Below, one piece after another: positions 1 to 8,629 of a DNA stretch of 64,000 bases. Source of the stretch: Anaerolineae bacterium (lineage in GTDB: Bacteria > Chloroflexota > Anaerolineae > Aggregatilineales > Phototrophicaceae); contig JALHNB010000005.1 of assembly GCA_022843745.1 (NCBI GenBank), positions 1-64,000 of the forward strand, given 5' to 3'. Under the pieces are notes generated by a model. The model was not told where the DNA came from and made no database searches. It worked only from the letters and a program-made list of their open reading frames with translations. Position numbers and translations under genes: made by a program. How positions within the stretch are numbered: the first letter of the stretch is position 1; the number at the start of each line of letters is the position of its first letter.

Positions 1-342
1 GATCTCCTCATCACTCAAACTCAATAAATCAGGAATCGGCATCACGATTTCCTGCATGTTGCCCGCGATTGGAACGGGTTGATATTGCCGCGAAAGATCA
101 GGGTCATAAATCGTGACATCTGATGTGGGATAGCGGGCGGGTTCAAGCGAACGGCGGATTTGCAGCGATTGTTCAATATCGGCTTCATATCCCAGCGGCG
201 CAAGCTGAATCTGCAAAGCCGTTGTCAGGTGGCTGATGTGAAGCGTATGAAAGCTGTCCCATCCGCCTTCAGTTTGCAGACGGCTGTGCAGGTGGGCATT
301 GATTCCACAATACTGGTTAGTGATAGAGCGAATAGATGCCAT
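1..342 (-). CDS. DUF4058-like protein, C-terminus cut by window edge
   Basis: An open frame of 114 codons runs from an ATG at 342 to the left edge with no stop, so only the N-terminal part is present. The translation holds WDSFHTLHI near residue 30 and PTSDVTIYDPD near residue 80. These resemble the DUF4058 pattern in which a Trp-x-x-Phe-His segment is followed by an Arg-Pro-Asp-Val-type segment, as in the Uma2/PD-(D/E)XK-like proteins of Chloroflexota and Cyanobacteria. The gene diverges from the PBP gene across a 171 bp gap in which I see no clear signal. That it is coding is fairly sure. The family assignment rests on my recall of the motif and is moderate. No biochemical role can be stated. 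Confidence 0.55.
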   Translation of the reverse strand, partial: MASIRSITNQYCGINAHLHSRLQTEGGWDSFHTLHISHLTTALQIQLAPLGYEADIEQSLQIRRSLEPARYPTSDVTIYDPDLSRQYQPVPIAGNMQEIVMPIPDLLSLSDEEI

Positions 343-513
343 GAGAATCGTTCTCTGTTTTCTGTCTGAATTAATTTTACCATTTTGTTGAGTTTAGAGT
401 GATAGAGGGGGCATAGAGTATTCGTGTAACATGCGTCAGGGAACAAGCATGGACGCTTGATGATTGTCGGCATACAATAAAATCAGCAAACTTTTCAGTG
501 GAGTTTTATCGGA

Positions 514-3500
514 ATGCCTGACGAATACAACTTGCCGGATGATGATACGGACGAAACCGAAGTCGTACCGCCTTCAGGCCGCCGTCCCAATGATGTCGAA
601 TTTACGCCTGCCGAACGCCGTCGCCCCGTAAACCCGGAAGACGATGTGCCGTTTCACTTGCCGAAGGATGGCGAGGAAGCCGCGCCATCCAAAGAGCGCA
701 AACGTGACGCACAAAATATGCCGACAATGCCGATCCCGCGTGAACCCGGCTCGGTGGATCATAAAAAGACTCTGGCTGGCAGTGGTGGACTCGATCCCAA
801 CCCAGATTTCGACCCGCCTGCGCGTCCCGGCGACACCGTTCAGCATCAGGCGGTTCCGCAGGACACGTTGACGAATATGCGTCCGGTTTCCAGCCAGCAG
901 ACCTATCAGCGTCCGGCGCAGTCAAACTATATCCCGCCCGCGCCGCCCCCCACTGCCGCCGCGCAAAATGTGCCGCTGCCTCGCCAAAAATCGCCGCCGC
1001 GCAAGCGTATTCTGGGCTGTTCGCCGGGATGCCTGATGATTCTCGCCGGTTTGTTCGTCACATTTTGCGGCGGGCTGACGCTCGTCACATTGGTGATTAG
1101 CGCGACATTGGGCGCACGGCTGGAAAATCAGCTTCAGGCGCAGGTCGCAGGATTCGATCAATACCAGAATTTTGAAAGCACGTTCATGTATGACCGCAAC
1201 GGTCAGCAGCTTTATGAGATTTTTAACGAAGGTCGGCGTACCAACGTCAACCTTAGTGATATTCCTCAAAGTCTGATTGATGCCACACTCGCGATTGAGG
1301 ATGACAATTTTTACGAGAATATTGGCATTGATGTTCCCGCCACGACGCGCGCCCTGATGCAATATGTTGGCCTCGCGGAAGGCTCAACAGGTGGCAGCAC
1401 CATCACACAGCAGCTTGTCCGTAACGTGCTTTTTGAGCCGGAATATCGCGCCGAGCGCAGTATCCAGCGTAAGATTGAGGAGATTTTGCTGGCGGTTTTG
1501 CTCACTCAGCGTACAGGCAAAGACGAAATCCTAGAGATGTATCTGAATGAGATTTACTACGGCAATCTCGCCTATGGTGCGCAGGCTGCTTCACAGGCTA
1601 TTTTCAGCAAAAATGTGAGCGAATTAACGCTGGGCGAATCGGCACTGCTGGCAGGGCTGCCGCAGTTGCCCGCTGAACTCGATCCACTCAATCCTGATCC
1701 AGAGGTGCAGGCTGCTGTTGATGTTCGCTGGCGCACGGTGTTGGATCGTATGGAAACAGAAGGCTTTATCACTGGAGATCAACGGGCAGAGGCACTGCGG
1801 CAGGGTTTGAATTTTAACGAGCCGGATGCGCCGTTCCTCGCGCCGCATTTTACGGTGTTTGCGCGGCAGGAACTCGAAAGCCTGATGACAGATTTAGGCT
1901 ACAGTCCACAGGACATCGCGCGTGGTGGCCTGCGAGTCTATACGACGCTTGACTTGCGCATTAACGATCTGGCACAACGTGCGGCGCAGGATCAGATTAC
2001 GCGGCTTTCCGCTAATAATGTCACCAACGCTGCGGTATTGGTTTTAAAACCTCTGACGGGCGAAATTTTGGGGATGGTTGGCAGCGTAGATTATAACAAC
2101 GACGCGATTGACGGGCGCGTGAATGTGTCGATTTCACCCCGGCAGCCCGGCAGTACGATGAAGCCCTTTACCTACTCGGCGGCTATCGAATTGGGCATGT
2201 CGTCTGCCGAAGTTGTGTGGGATACGCCGCTTACGGTGACTGGCCCTGGTGTGCCGCAGGGGTGGCCGCGCAATTATGACGGGCGTTTTCATGGCCCGAT
2301 GCGTATCCGCAATGCGCTTGCCAACAGCTATAACATTCCGGCAGTCGCGACTCTGCGACGTATCGGCGTTGATAACCTCTTGGCAATTATGCAGCGCCTC
2401 GGTGTGAGCAGCCTGGGGACGGATGGCAGCCTCTATGGTTTATCGCTGACGTTGGGTGGCGGTGAAATCACGCTGCTCGAACTGACCCGCGCCTACTCGG
2501 TATTTGCTAATCAGGGTGCGTTGGTCGATACCACAGCGATTCTATGTATCGTCAACAGCGATGATGAGATCATTTATCAATATGAAAATGGATGTCCGCG
2601 TGGAAACCCAAGCAATCGCACGGTGAATCAGGGCGGGTTTGGTCAGCAGGTGCTTGACCCGCGCATCGCTTTCGTCATCAGCGATATTCTGGCGGATAAC
2701 AATGCCCGCAGTCCGGCGATGGGCAACAACAGCCCTCTCAATACGGGCAGTCTGGGCGCGTCGGTCAAGACCGGGACGACAGATAATGTGAAGGATAACT
2801 GGACAGTCGGTTATACACACAATGTGGCTGTCGGTGTCTGGGTCGGCAATAGTAACGGTGATCCGATGGTCAATTCGTCAGGCCTCACGGGAGCAGCACC
2901 CATCTGGAATGCCGTCATCACGTCGATTTATGGCGACCAGACGATGCTATCGAATTTCGCGACCAACGGATTATTACAGAATGACCAGTTGCAGCCACCT
3001 TCAGGCCTCTCTCTGCGGCAGCTCTGCAATCCCGGCACGATGATCGACCCAGCGACTCAGTGTTCGTCAGCGACGAATGAATGGCTGCTGGATGGCCCGG
3101 CAGGTGTCCCGTCGCCCGATGGCGGCTTGCAATATCCGCCTGCTCCCGCGCCAACTCAATCGCAGCCCATTGCTTCCGGGCCAAATCTCGTCGAGGTCGA
3201 ACCGGGTATTTTTCGCGTACTTGCACAGCGAATCCCGCCCGAAATTGCGAATCAATTGACGCTGTATGTTGCGCCGGGGCAGACACCACCGCCCGCGCCG
3301 ATCTATTGCCAGGTGCCAATCGAACTTGCACCCAGCGCAGCCGGGAGTGGCGCACAGGAGCAGTTATTTATCGCTCCACCCTCCAGCCCGGAAGAAGCCG
3401 TCGCAGCAGAGCAGTATGCGCGTCAGAATAACCTCGCCTTTTTGCCGACGATTGCGTGCAGCCCTGAGCTATTGGTTGGTGGTGGAGGATTTGGCGGCAA

Positions 3501-3807
3501 TGTCGTAACGGCGGTCATCACCTCACCCGCGCCGGGGCAGGCACTCAGCGGTGAAACGCCCATTTTAGGAACGGTGCAGTTTACCGCCGATCAAGCATTG
3601 TTCTACAAAATTGAAGTGGTCGGCGGCGCATTCCCGGATTGGGTGACGATTGGCACGACTCATACGGAAAACGTCGTCAACGGCCAGCTAGAAAATCTCT
3701 ACGTGCCGGGAATGGCACCGGGGAATTACCGGATGCGGTTGGTGTTGGTCGATCATGGCGGTGGTTTCCTGCAAGCGCCCTATGAAGTGCCGTTCAGCGT
3801 CCAATAA
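514..3807 (+). CDS. Class A penicillin-binding protein (transglycosylase/transpeptidase)
   Basis: Bifunctional peptidoglycan synthase that polymerises lipid II glycan strands and cross-links their stem peptides outside the membrane. The 1097 residues begin with a long Pro/Asp-rich cytoplasmic tail (1-168), followed by one membrane anchor (about 170-195). The GT51 domain has its catalytic Glu262 in IEDDNFYENIG and the GGSTITQQL motif. The transpeptidase carries Ser547-x-x-Lys550 (STMK), Ser605-Tyr-Asn607 and Lys752-Thr-Gly. A tail of roughly 250 residues after the transpeptidase is Pro-rich and ends in an Ig-like stretch around residues 1000-1097. It makes the protein longer than the usual 700-850 residues, and such tails are common in Chloroflexota PBPs. 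All catalytic motifs are intact. The start ATG sits about 7 bases after a GGAG-like site. Confidence 0.95.
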   Translation: MPDEYNLPDDDTDETEVVPPSGRRPNDVEFTPAERRRPVNPEDDVPFHLPKDGEEAAPSKERKRDAQNMPTMPIPREPGSVDHKKTLAGSGGLDPNPDFDPPARPGDTVQHQAVPQDTLTNMRPVSSQQTYQRPAQSNYIPPAPPPTAAAQNVPLPRQKSPPRKRILGCSPGCLMILAGLFVTFCGGLTLVTLVISATLGARLENQLQAQVAGFDQYQNFESTFMYDRNGQQLYEIFNEGRRTNVNLSDIPQSLIDATLAIEDDNFYENIGIDVPATTRALMQYVGLAEGSTGGSTITQQLVRNVLFEPEYRAERSIQRKIEEILLAVLLTQRTGKDEILEMYLNEIYYGNLAYGAQAASQAIFSKNVSELTLGESALLAGLPQLPAELDPLNPDPEVQAAVDVRWRTVLDRMETEGFITGDQRAEALRQGLNFNEPDAPFLAPHFTVFARQELESLMTDLGYSPQDIARGGLRVYTTLDLRINDLAQRAAQDQITRLSANNVTNAAVLVLKPLTGEILGMVGSVDYNNDAIDGRVNVSISPRQPGSTMKPFTYSAAIELGMSSAEVVWDTPLTVTGPGVPQGWPRNYDGRFHGPMRIRNALANSYNIPAVATLRRIGVDNLLAIMQRLGVSSLGTDGSLYGLSLTLGGGEITLLELTRAYSVFANQGALVDTTAILCIVNSDDEIIYQYENGCPRGNPSNRTVNQGGFGQQVLDPRIAFVISDILADNNARSPAMGNNSPLNTGSLGASVKTGTTDNVKDNWTVGYTHNVAVGVWVGNSNGDPMVNSSGLTGAAPIWNAVITSIYGDQTMLSNFATNGLLQNDQLQPPSGLSLRQLCNPGTMIDPATQCSSATNEWLLDGPAGVPSPDGGLQYPPAPAPTQSQPIASGPNLVEVEPGIFRVLAQRIPPEIANQLTLYVAPGQTPPPAPIYCQVPIELAPSAAGSGAQEQLFIAPPSSPEEAVAAEQYARQNNLAFLPTIACSPELLVGGGGFGGNVVTAVITSPAPGQALSGETPILGTVQFTADQALFYKIEVVGGAFPDWVTIGTTHTENVVNGQLENLYVPGMAPGNYRMRLVLVDHGGGFLQAPYEVPFSVQ

Positions 3808-3821
3808 AATTGATGTTCGTA

Positions 3822-3844
3822 GGGGCGACCCGCCGGGTCGCCCC
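3822..3844. repeat. GGGGCGACCC palindrome between convergent genes
   Basis: A perfect 10-bp stem, GGGGCGACCC/GGGTCGCCCC, closes a three-base GCC loop in the 49 bp between the convergent PBP and beta-lactamase-like genes. It is preceded by GTA, giving the GTAGGGGCG opening shared with the elements at 27209, 37009, 46040 and 47669. It could work as a bidirectional terminator, although no T-run follows it. I read it as one copy of a dispersed palindromic repeat. Confidence 0.7.
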
Positions 3845-3856
3845 ACGTGGCACAAA

Positions 3857-5224
3857 TTAGGATTGCTTGCGCACTGCGTATTCGCCGCCTGTCCACAACC
3901 GCGTGACTTTACCCGAATCATCCAGCTCGAATCGTGCATTTTCCTGCGGATTGCCCACATCTTTCAGCCGGAAAATATTGGGTTGATCGGTTGGCTCAAG
4001 AACCGTTGGCGCTTCGTCTATGAATTGAATAGAAACGACCTGTAACTTCCCACCGCGCACAATGACTTCGCTATCTCCCCAGTCGGCGGTATAGGTACCC
4101 AAAAACTTCTCCCATTCCGGGTTCGCTTCAGACGTTTTAGGTGCAGTGATTTTCAAGACCTCTGGCAGCACCAGTTTATAGGCACGCTCGACAAATAGAT
4201 GAGGGTTGCTGCCAAAGCTGTTGGTCAGCGCGATTACCCCGAATTGATGTTCACGGCACATATTGAACTGTGTTAAATAGCCTTTGTATCCGCCGCTATG
4301 CCCACTGATGATCCATTCGTTAATCCGCATCACAAAAACGCCCAGGCCATAGCCGCCAGTCCAATCTTTATACAGCCAGTGCATGGTGTGCATCTCGCGC
4401 AGGGTGTGGAGCGAAAGCACTTCACCGTTCAGCAATCCCAGGTGAAAACGCCCGTATTTCACCAGATCATTGACCGAGGAGGCCATACTCGCGGATGCCG
4501 AGAAACCATTTGTGGCGGCAAATGGCGCGGATTGGCGCACGTATTGATCATCCAGTTTCATATAACCTGTCGCAAGATTTGGCTCGTCACCAGCAGGTGT
4601 CACAACGGTATCTGTCATGCCCAATGGATCGAGAATACGCTGCTGAATATAACCTGCCCAGGATTCGCCGCTGGCGGCTTCTACGATCCCACCCAGCAGT
4701 GAATAGCCCAGATTCGAATAACCAAAATCTTCCATTGGTGGGATAACGGGCTTGCGCTGCTGCGTTGTCGTGACTAATTCATCCCAGGATTGAAAAACGT
4801 TGTCCGTCCAATGCGGCGTGGTTGCATCACGGGGGAGGCCAGATGTGTGCGTCAGCAGGTGGCGAATTGTGATTTGTGGCGCACCTTCATAACGCAAATT
4901 GAACCAGCTCAGATAATCCGAAACAGGATCGTCCAGGCGCAGTTTACCCGCGTCGCGTAACTGCAAAATCGCCACAGCGGTAAATGTCTTGGTGATACTG
5001 GCGATACGAAAACGGGTATCGAGCGTAATCGGCACACCTTGCTCGATATTTGCCATTCCATAACCGCTACCCCAGATCAGATCACCTTTGTGAACGATGC
5101 CAATTGCCAGACCGGGCAGGTGACGGTCATGAATTTGTAAGGTGATCCATTTATCCAACAAAGATATGGCGGTGGCTAAATCGGCGTGCTGCTCGATGAA
5201 ATCGGTCTGTAATGGTTGGGACAT
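3857..5224 (-). CDS. Serine hydrolase of the beta-lactamase/PBP4-like family
   Basis: Member of the class C beta-lactamase-related family (PF00144), which includes esterases, D-aminopeptidases and carboxypeptidase-like enzymes. The three active-site motifs are visible: Ser76-x-x-Lys79 (SITK), Tyr169-Ser-Asn171 and His309-Ser-Gly311. A C-terminal beta domain (about 365-455), opening with GTYTADWGDSEVIV, matches the accessory domain frequent in this group. There is no signal peptide, so a cytoplasmic hydrolase is more likely than a secreted antibiotic-resistance enzyme. The start is supported by AAAGGAG seven bases upstream. The substrate cannot be told from sequence. Confidence 0.88.
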   Translation of the reverse strand: MSQPLQTDFIEQHADLATAISLLDKWITLQIHDRHLPGLAIGIVHKGDLIWGSGYGMANIEQGVPITLDTRFRIASITKTFTAVAILQLRDAGKLRLDDPVSDYLSWFNLRYEGAPQITIRHLLTHTSGLPRDATTPHWTDNVFQSWDELVTTTQQRKPVIPPMEDFGYSNLGYSLLGGIVEAASGESWAGYIQQRILDPLGMTDTVVTPAGDEPNLATGYMKLDDQYVRQSAPFAATNGFSASASMASSVNDLVKYGRFHLGLLNGEVLSLHTLREMHTMHWLYKDWTGGYGLGVFVMRINEWIISGHSGGYKGYLTQFNMCREHQFGVIALTNSFGSNPHLFVERAYKLVLPEVLKITAPKTSEANPEWEKFLGTYTADWGDSEVIVRGGKLQVVSIQFIDEAPTVLEPTDQPNIFRLKDVGNPQENARFELDDSGKVTRLWTGGEYAVRKQS

Positions 5225-5506
5225 GAGACGCTCCTTTGCGAATAAATAGATTTCAGGATTATAACGCGAACCTTTATTGCCCTTCCAAATCGTGCAATTG
5301 TTCGTGATCCAAACAATTTCTGAACATAGCTCTTGTTACAATATGTTATGATTGTCGAGATGTTATAAATGTGAAATTCGTGTTTTTTTCTAAATCGGCT
5401 TAAGATGAAAGTGCCATTCGTTCGTGCCTTTTATTTTGGCATGTTGGTCATTGGCTGTTATCGGTCTTGTAGTAAATATCCATTGACCGTTTAAAAAGGA
5501 CAGGCT

Positions 5507-8476
5507 ATGAGGTCTATCAAAAAACATTTTTTTCCTCTGATCGGCATCATGTTGTTGATTTTGATGCAGTTCAGTCGGTTAACTATTCCAGTAACTGTGG
5601 CACAGGCTTGTAATGCGACAGGTCTGGTTTATCGTGATTACGACCAGGACGGTACGCAAGACACGCTCGAACCCGCTGTCGCTGGTATTGAAGTGCGTGC
5701 CTATAACCAGGCCGGTACTGAAATAGGCTCTACGACGACGGGAACAAACGGGCAATATACACTGCCACTGAGTGATCCACAGGCGCGAATTGAGTTTGCG
5801 ATTCCAGCTTCATTATCTTATTTACGTTATGGGCGCGTTTGGAATGGCTCAACCTCGACTCAAAGTACCAGCGTCAATTTTGCAAATTGCTCTACTGGCG
5901 CTACCACCTTTAATATGGGTGTGAATAACCCAGGCCAATATTGCCAACCTGATCCTGCATTAGCCACAACCTGTTTTACGGTTGGTCCACAGGATAGCAC
6001 GGTAGATCCTGTACTGGTTTCATTTCCATCTTCATCGGGCAGCGGCAACTTCGGCGGTGCTTATACGGTTCCACCCCCAGCAACGGTTTTTGACCTTCCA
6101 GCTTATACCAGCCTCGCTAATGAGGTGAATATCGGTACAACCTGGGGATTGGCTTATCATCGGCCATCGGACACGATCTTAACCAGCGCGTTTATGAAAC
6201 GGCATGTTGGCTTGGGGCCGGGTGGCCCAGGCGCTATCTATGCCATCAGAGGTGGTGTGACCAGCACTTTGACGACATTAAGCGCTGGGGCAGATGCTCA
6301 TCCTCTGAATTCAGCACCACCGGATGATTGGTTCCGAGATGTCAATATGTGGGATGCCGTTGGAAAAGTTGGCCTTGGCGATATTGATATTTCTGACGAT
6401 ATGAGTACGCTGTGGGTTATCAACCTGGCTAACCGATCACTCTACAGTATTGCCTTAAATGGCAATCCACCTACCGCTGGCGCGACCAACTCTTTTGCTG
6501 TGCCAACCAATCAAGGCGATTGCCCTAGTGCTGGTGACATTCGCCCGTTTGCGGTGGCCTTCAATGACGGCCTGGTTTATGTCGGTGTGGTTTGCTCGGC
6601 AGAAAGCACGCCAGCTACGCCCGCGAATCTACGAGCTTACATCTATACGTTTAATCCTGGATCGTCAGCATGGACGCAAGTGCTGAATATTCCACTTAAT
6701 TATCCACGCCGCTGTCTCAACCAGGCAGCATCAGGGACATGTACGACTGATTATCCAGCCGGGTGGAGACCCTGGGTTAACACATTTACAGTGGACGGTG
6801 TTTTTTCAGGCCCTGCCGCCACTGTTGTTTACCCTCAACCCTGGTTGACCGATATTGAGTTTGATAATGGAAATCTGATTTTGGGCTTGCGTGATCGTTT
6901 CGGCGATCAAATCGGTAGCGGGGCGTACAGTACCGACCCGTTGGATCCACTGTTCTATATTGGTATAGCCGGGGGTGACCTGTTACGCGCTTGCTCTAAT
7001 GGTGCAGGCGGATGGATTCTGGAAGGTAATCCGGGTTGTGCTTCCAATGCAGCGAATTCCCAGGGGCCAGGTGGTGGGGAATATTATTATCAGGATGATC
7101 TGCCGACCAGACATGATGAATTATTCGTCGGTGGTCTGGTGCAAATCCCCGGCCAGAGTGATGTTGTAGCCTCTTTTGTAGACCCGATCCGAATTTCAAC
7201 TGAGACTGATGTCTTATATGATGCCGGCATACGCTGGATGAATAATGCCACAGGTGTTACCTCACGCGGCTACCGCCTGATAAATGGTGATCTCGCAATT
7301 CCACCCACCACGTTTGGTAAAGCGAATGGGTTAGGGGATATGGTTGCGTTGTGCGCCCCTGCGCCGATTGAGATCGGCAACCGCGTGTGGTATGACGTGA
7401 ATCAAAATGGTATTCAAGACCCCGATCTGGCTGCTGAAGCGCCTGTTGGCGGTGTTACTGTTCGTTTATATGACGACACAGGTACAACATTGATTGCTAC
7501 CACAACTACCGCTGGCGATGGAAGTTATTATTTTAACGAAACCAACGTGCCGAGCGGTGGGTTGCAAGTCGGTGTCTTTTATAATGTTCGGCTTGATAAT
7601 CCAGGCGATTATGCGGGTGCAGGTGCGCTCACAGGATGGACACTGACATCGAACGATCTGGGAACAGATGTCAACGATTCGGATGGCACAATCGTTGGCG
7701 GATTTCCCAATATCCGCGTCCAGATAGGCACATTCGGCGAAAATAATCATACGCTGGATTTTGGTTTCTCCCAGGAACCAACACCTACACCAGGGCCGCC
7801 GACTGCGACAGCGACGAATACACCCTCTGCGCCAACGGCTACCAATACTCCATCGGGAGCCACTAATACACCATCTGGAGTGACCAATACACCAGCGGTA
7901 GTAACAGGCACGCCGGGAACGCCAGTGGTGATTATTTCCGGTACACCAGCGACGCTCACAGGCACACCGCCTACCGCAACAGCAACGTTAGGTACGCAGA
8001 TCTTTGCAAAAGATGTAGACCCACCGTTCGCCCAACCGGGTGACATTGTGACCTGGATTATCACGATCTTTAATTCTACGAATCAGGCTGTCGCTGATGT
8101 CAGCGTCACAGATAACATACCGGACGGACTGGAAATTGTAGATGTGAGCGCGACATCCGGCTCGGCATCCTGGAGTGGTCAAACGGTAACATTTACACAG
8201 GCATCCCTGGGGCCGCAGCAGACAGTGGTTATCACCATTACCACGCGCGTGCGTCCAGGTGCGCCGTTTATCATCGAAAATGTGGCACTTCTGCGCAGCA
8301 TCAACTGGGGTGATGTAGGTGCGGACGGTATCACAGCGAAAGCGCGTCTGGTTCTCGCCAGCGAACAGCCTGGAACAGGCCAGACACCCTGGTGGCGTTT
8401 GCCGCTGCTTGTGGCAGGTATCGCGCTGGGGTTGGCGGCATTACGGTTGACACTGAACCGCCGAACCCAAAGCTAA
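5507..8476 (+). CDS. Large surface protein with SdrD-B and DUF11 domains
   Basis: A 989-residue exported protein with a hydrophobic signal segment (about 10-34, ending near TVAQ). An SdrD-B-like module (36-110) shows YRDYDQDGTQDTLEP. A long middle region (about 150-620) reads like a repeated-strand beta-propeller. A second SdrD-B module (about 625-720) contains WYDVNQNGIQD. A Thr/Pro/Asn-rich linker (about 760-830) leads to a DUF11 domain (about 832-935) and a C-terminal membrane helix with a basic tail. The Asp-rich loops of SdrD-B modules normally bind calcium. The design suggests a protein standing off the cell surface and held by its C-terminal helix; no LPXTG signal is seen. It follows a 282 bp gap and ends at a terminator at 8501. 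The DNA of the linker is low complexity. The function is unknown. Confidence 0.85.
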   Translation: MRSIKKHFFPLIGIMLLILMQFSRLTIPVTVAQACNATGLVYRDYDQDGTQDTLEPAVAGIEVRAYNQAGTEIGSTTTGTNGQYTLPLSDPQARIEFAIPASLSYLRYGRVWNGSTSTQSTSVNFANCSTGATTFNMGVNNPGQYCQPDPALATTCFTVGPQDSTVDPVLVSFPSSSGSGNFGGAYTVPPPATVFDLPAYTSLANEVNIGTTWGLAYHRPSDTILTSAFMKRHVGLGPGGPGAIYAIRGGVTSTLTTLSAGADAHPLNSAPPDDWFRDVNMWDAVGKVGLGDIDISDDMSTLWVINLANRSLYSIALNGNPPTAGATNSFAVPTNQGDCPSAGDIRPFAVAFNDGLVYVGVVCSAESTPATPANLRAYIYTFNPGSSAWTQVLNIPLNYPRRCLNQAASGTCTTDYPAGWRPWVNTFTVDGVFSGPAATVVYPQPWLTDIEFDNGNLILGLRDRFGDQIGSGAYSTDPLDPLFYIGIAGGDLLRACSNGAGGWILEGNPGCASNAANSQGPGGGEYYYQDDLPTRHDELFVGGLVQIPGQSDVVASFVDPIRISTETDVLYDAGIRWMNNATGVTSRGYRLINGDLAIPPTTFGKANGLGDMVALCAPAPIEIGNRVWYDVNQNGIQDPDLAAEAPVGGVTVRLYDDTGTTLIATTTTAGDGSYYFNETNVPSGGLQVGVFYNVRLDNPGDYAGAGALTGWTLTSNDLGTDVNDSDGTIVGGFPNIRVQIGTFGENNHTLDFGFSQEPTPTPGPPTATATNTPSAPTATNTPSGATNTPSGVTNTPAVVTGTPGTPVVIISGTPATLTGTPPTATATLGTQIFAKDVDPPFAQPGDIVTWIITIFNSTNQAVADVSVTDNIPDGLEIVDVSATSGSASWSGQTVTFTQASLGPQQTVVITITTRVRPGAPFIIENVALLRSINWGDVGADGITAKARLVLASEQPGTGQTPWWRLPLLVAGIALGLAALRLTLNRRTQS

Positions 8477-8500
8477 TTCGCAGGACTGACTGACAAAAAA

Positions 8501-8539
8501 CGGCAGGTGGAAATTTAAAACTTCCATCTGCTGTTTTTA
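8501..8539 (+). terminator. Rho-independent terminator after the SdrD-B/DUF11 gene
   Basis: CGGCAGGTGGAA and TTCCATCTGCTG form a 12-bp stem (two G-T pairs) around a nine-base loop. A TTTTTATT tract follows directly. Confidence 0.85.
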
Positions 8540-8579
8540 TTCCCTAATATACGGGGGTTTAGAGCCTAAAAAGCCTTCA

Positions 8580-8618
8580 TTTGACAGTCTCTTAACCTGA
8601 GTATTTTACACTGTCAAA
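8580..8618. promoter_or_regulatory. Inverted repeat TTTGACAGT/ACTGTCAAA upstream of the VWA lipoprotein
   Basis: A perfect 9-bp inverted repeat (8580-8588 and 8610-8618) with a 21-base centre ends against the AGGAGAGG ribosome site. The left arm also contains TTGACA, and TATTTT lies 15 bases further on, so the left arm may double as a -35 element. It could be an operator, or an RNA hairpin controlling access to the ribosome site. The regulator is unknown. Confidence 0.45.
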
Positions 8619-8629
8619 AAGGAGAGGTT

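Noticed and set aside
3857-5224. Antibiotic-resistance class C beta-lactamase
   Set aside because: Motifs fit the broad serine-hydrolase family, but there is no signal peptide and a C-terminal accessory domain is present, so resistance cannot be claimed.
7780-7990. Tandem ACCAATACACC-like repeats as a CRISPR or satellite array
   Set aside because: They encode the Thr/Pro/Asn linker of the surface protein in frame, the units vary and there are no spacers.
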